From: Roseobacter sp.
GTDB taxonomy: Bacteria > Pseudomonadota > Alphaproteobacteria > Rhodobacterales > Rhodobacteraceae
Length of the DNA: 64,000 nucleotides
Assembly: GCA_024636495.1 (NCBI GenBank)
Contig: JAGXGZ010000063.1
Coordinates: 1-64,000 of the forward strand
Reading direction: 5' to 3'
Each line of letters begins with the position of its first letter. Within the stretch, counting starts at the first letter, position 1. The position numbers and the translations under genes were made by a program. The notes beneath the pieces are model-generated. The model saw only the letters and a list, made by a program, of their open reading frames with translations, made no database searches and had not been told where the DNA came from. Below, piece by piece: positions 63,943-64,000 of the stretch.

Positions 63943-64000
63943 CAAAGCTTTCCGGTATCATCTTGCTGCTTGCGCATCGCAATCATCGTCGAAATGATCT
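63942..64000 (-). CDS. C-terminal end of a partial gene
   Basis: A minus-strand frame runs in from beyond the window edge and stops with TGA at 63942-63944; its last residues read IISTMIAMRKQQDDTGKL. Too short to identify. It is placed by the terminator next to it and by the open frame to the edge. Confidence 0.5.
   Translation of the reverse strand, partial: IISTMIAMRKQQDDTGKL

Overview
The window looks like a chromosomal segment of an alphaproteobacterium of the Rhodobacteraceae (Roseobacter group). The basis is gene content and gene families: a CarD regulator, an MmcB-type nuclease-fold protein, a RibB with a decayed RibA half, a four-subunit sarcosine oxidase, a SUV3-like helicase, Tad-type pilus genes, a tRNA-His without G-1 but with U72 and A73, and small GGGGGCCAGCCCCC...CCCCGGGAT intergenic palindromes. 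I cannot name genus or species. I see no CRISPR array, prophage or intact insertion sequence; most of the window is core chromosome.

Layout. 1-7.4 kb is the most accessory part: a gene-poor left edge, a Lys-rich secreted protein, a copper module (CopA-type ATPase facing a four-gene minus-strand operon of cupredoxin, a 38-residue membrane peptide, a DUF302 protein and a TVP38/TMEM64 protein), then about 0.9 kb with no recognisable gene. 7.4-20 kb: a BCCT transporter, a small glycosyltransferase-like protein, O-acetylhomoserine sulfhydrylase, a SIMPL protein, an 880-residue protein with a PilP/GspC-like C-terminus, divergent hppD/Lrp genes, a CPA2 antiporter and CarD. 20-30 kb: FdxA, S4 protein, SUV3-like helicase, TPR protein, SCP2 protein plus hydrolase, a DNA exonuclease/ligase pair and oligopeptidase F. 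31-38 kb: DksA-like zinc finger, Gfo/Idh oxidoreductase, rpoH, rluD, tRNA-His, mmcB, and a two-gene operon of a coiled-coil membrane protein and a ClpP-fold membrane protein.

38-48 kb holds a candidate 6S RNA and the riboflavin cluster (nrdR-ribD ... ribE-hyp-ribB-ribH-nusB, all minus strand). Three plus-strand capsule-export genes (KpsS-like, Wza/KpsD-like, KpsC-like) sit between ribD and ribE. 48-54 kb: an SDR, YjbQ, a secreted protein, and the dnaG-rpoD pair with four GANTC sites between the two genes. 54-61 kb: soxBDAG sarcosine oxidase and glutamate dehydrogenase, which fit with the BCCT transporter for use of glycine betaine and related compounds. 61.6-63.9 kb: a Tad pilus-assembly operon whose first gene, TadG-like with a von Willebrand A domain, is broken by an apparent internal deletion and frame change. 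The window ends inside a minus-strand gene.

Most functional names come from motif recognition by eye. No similarity search was run.
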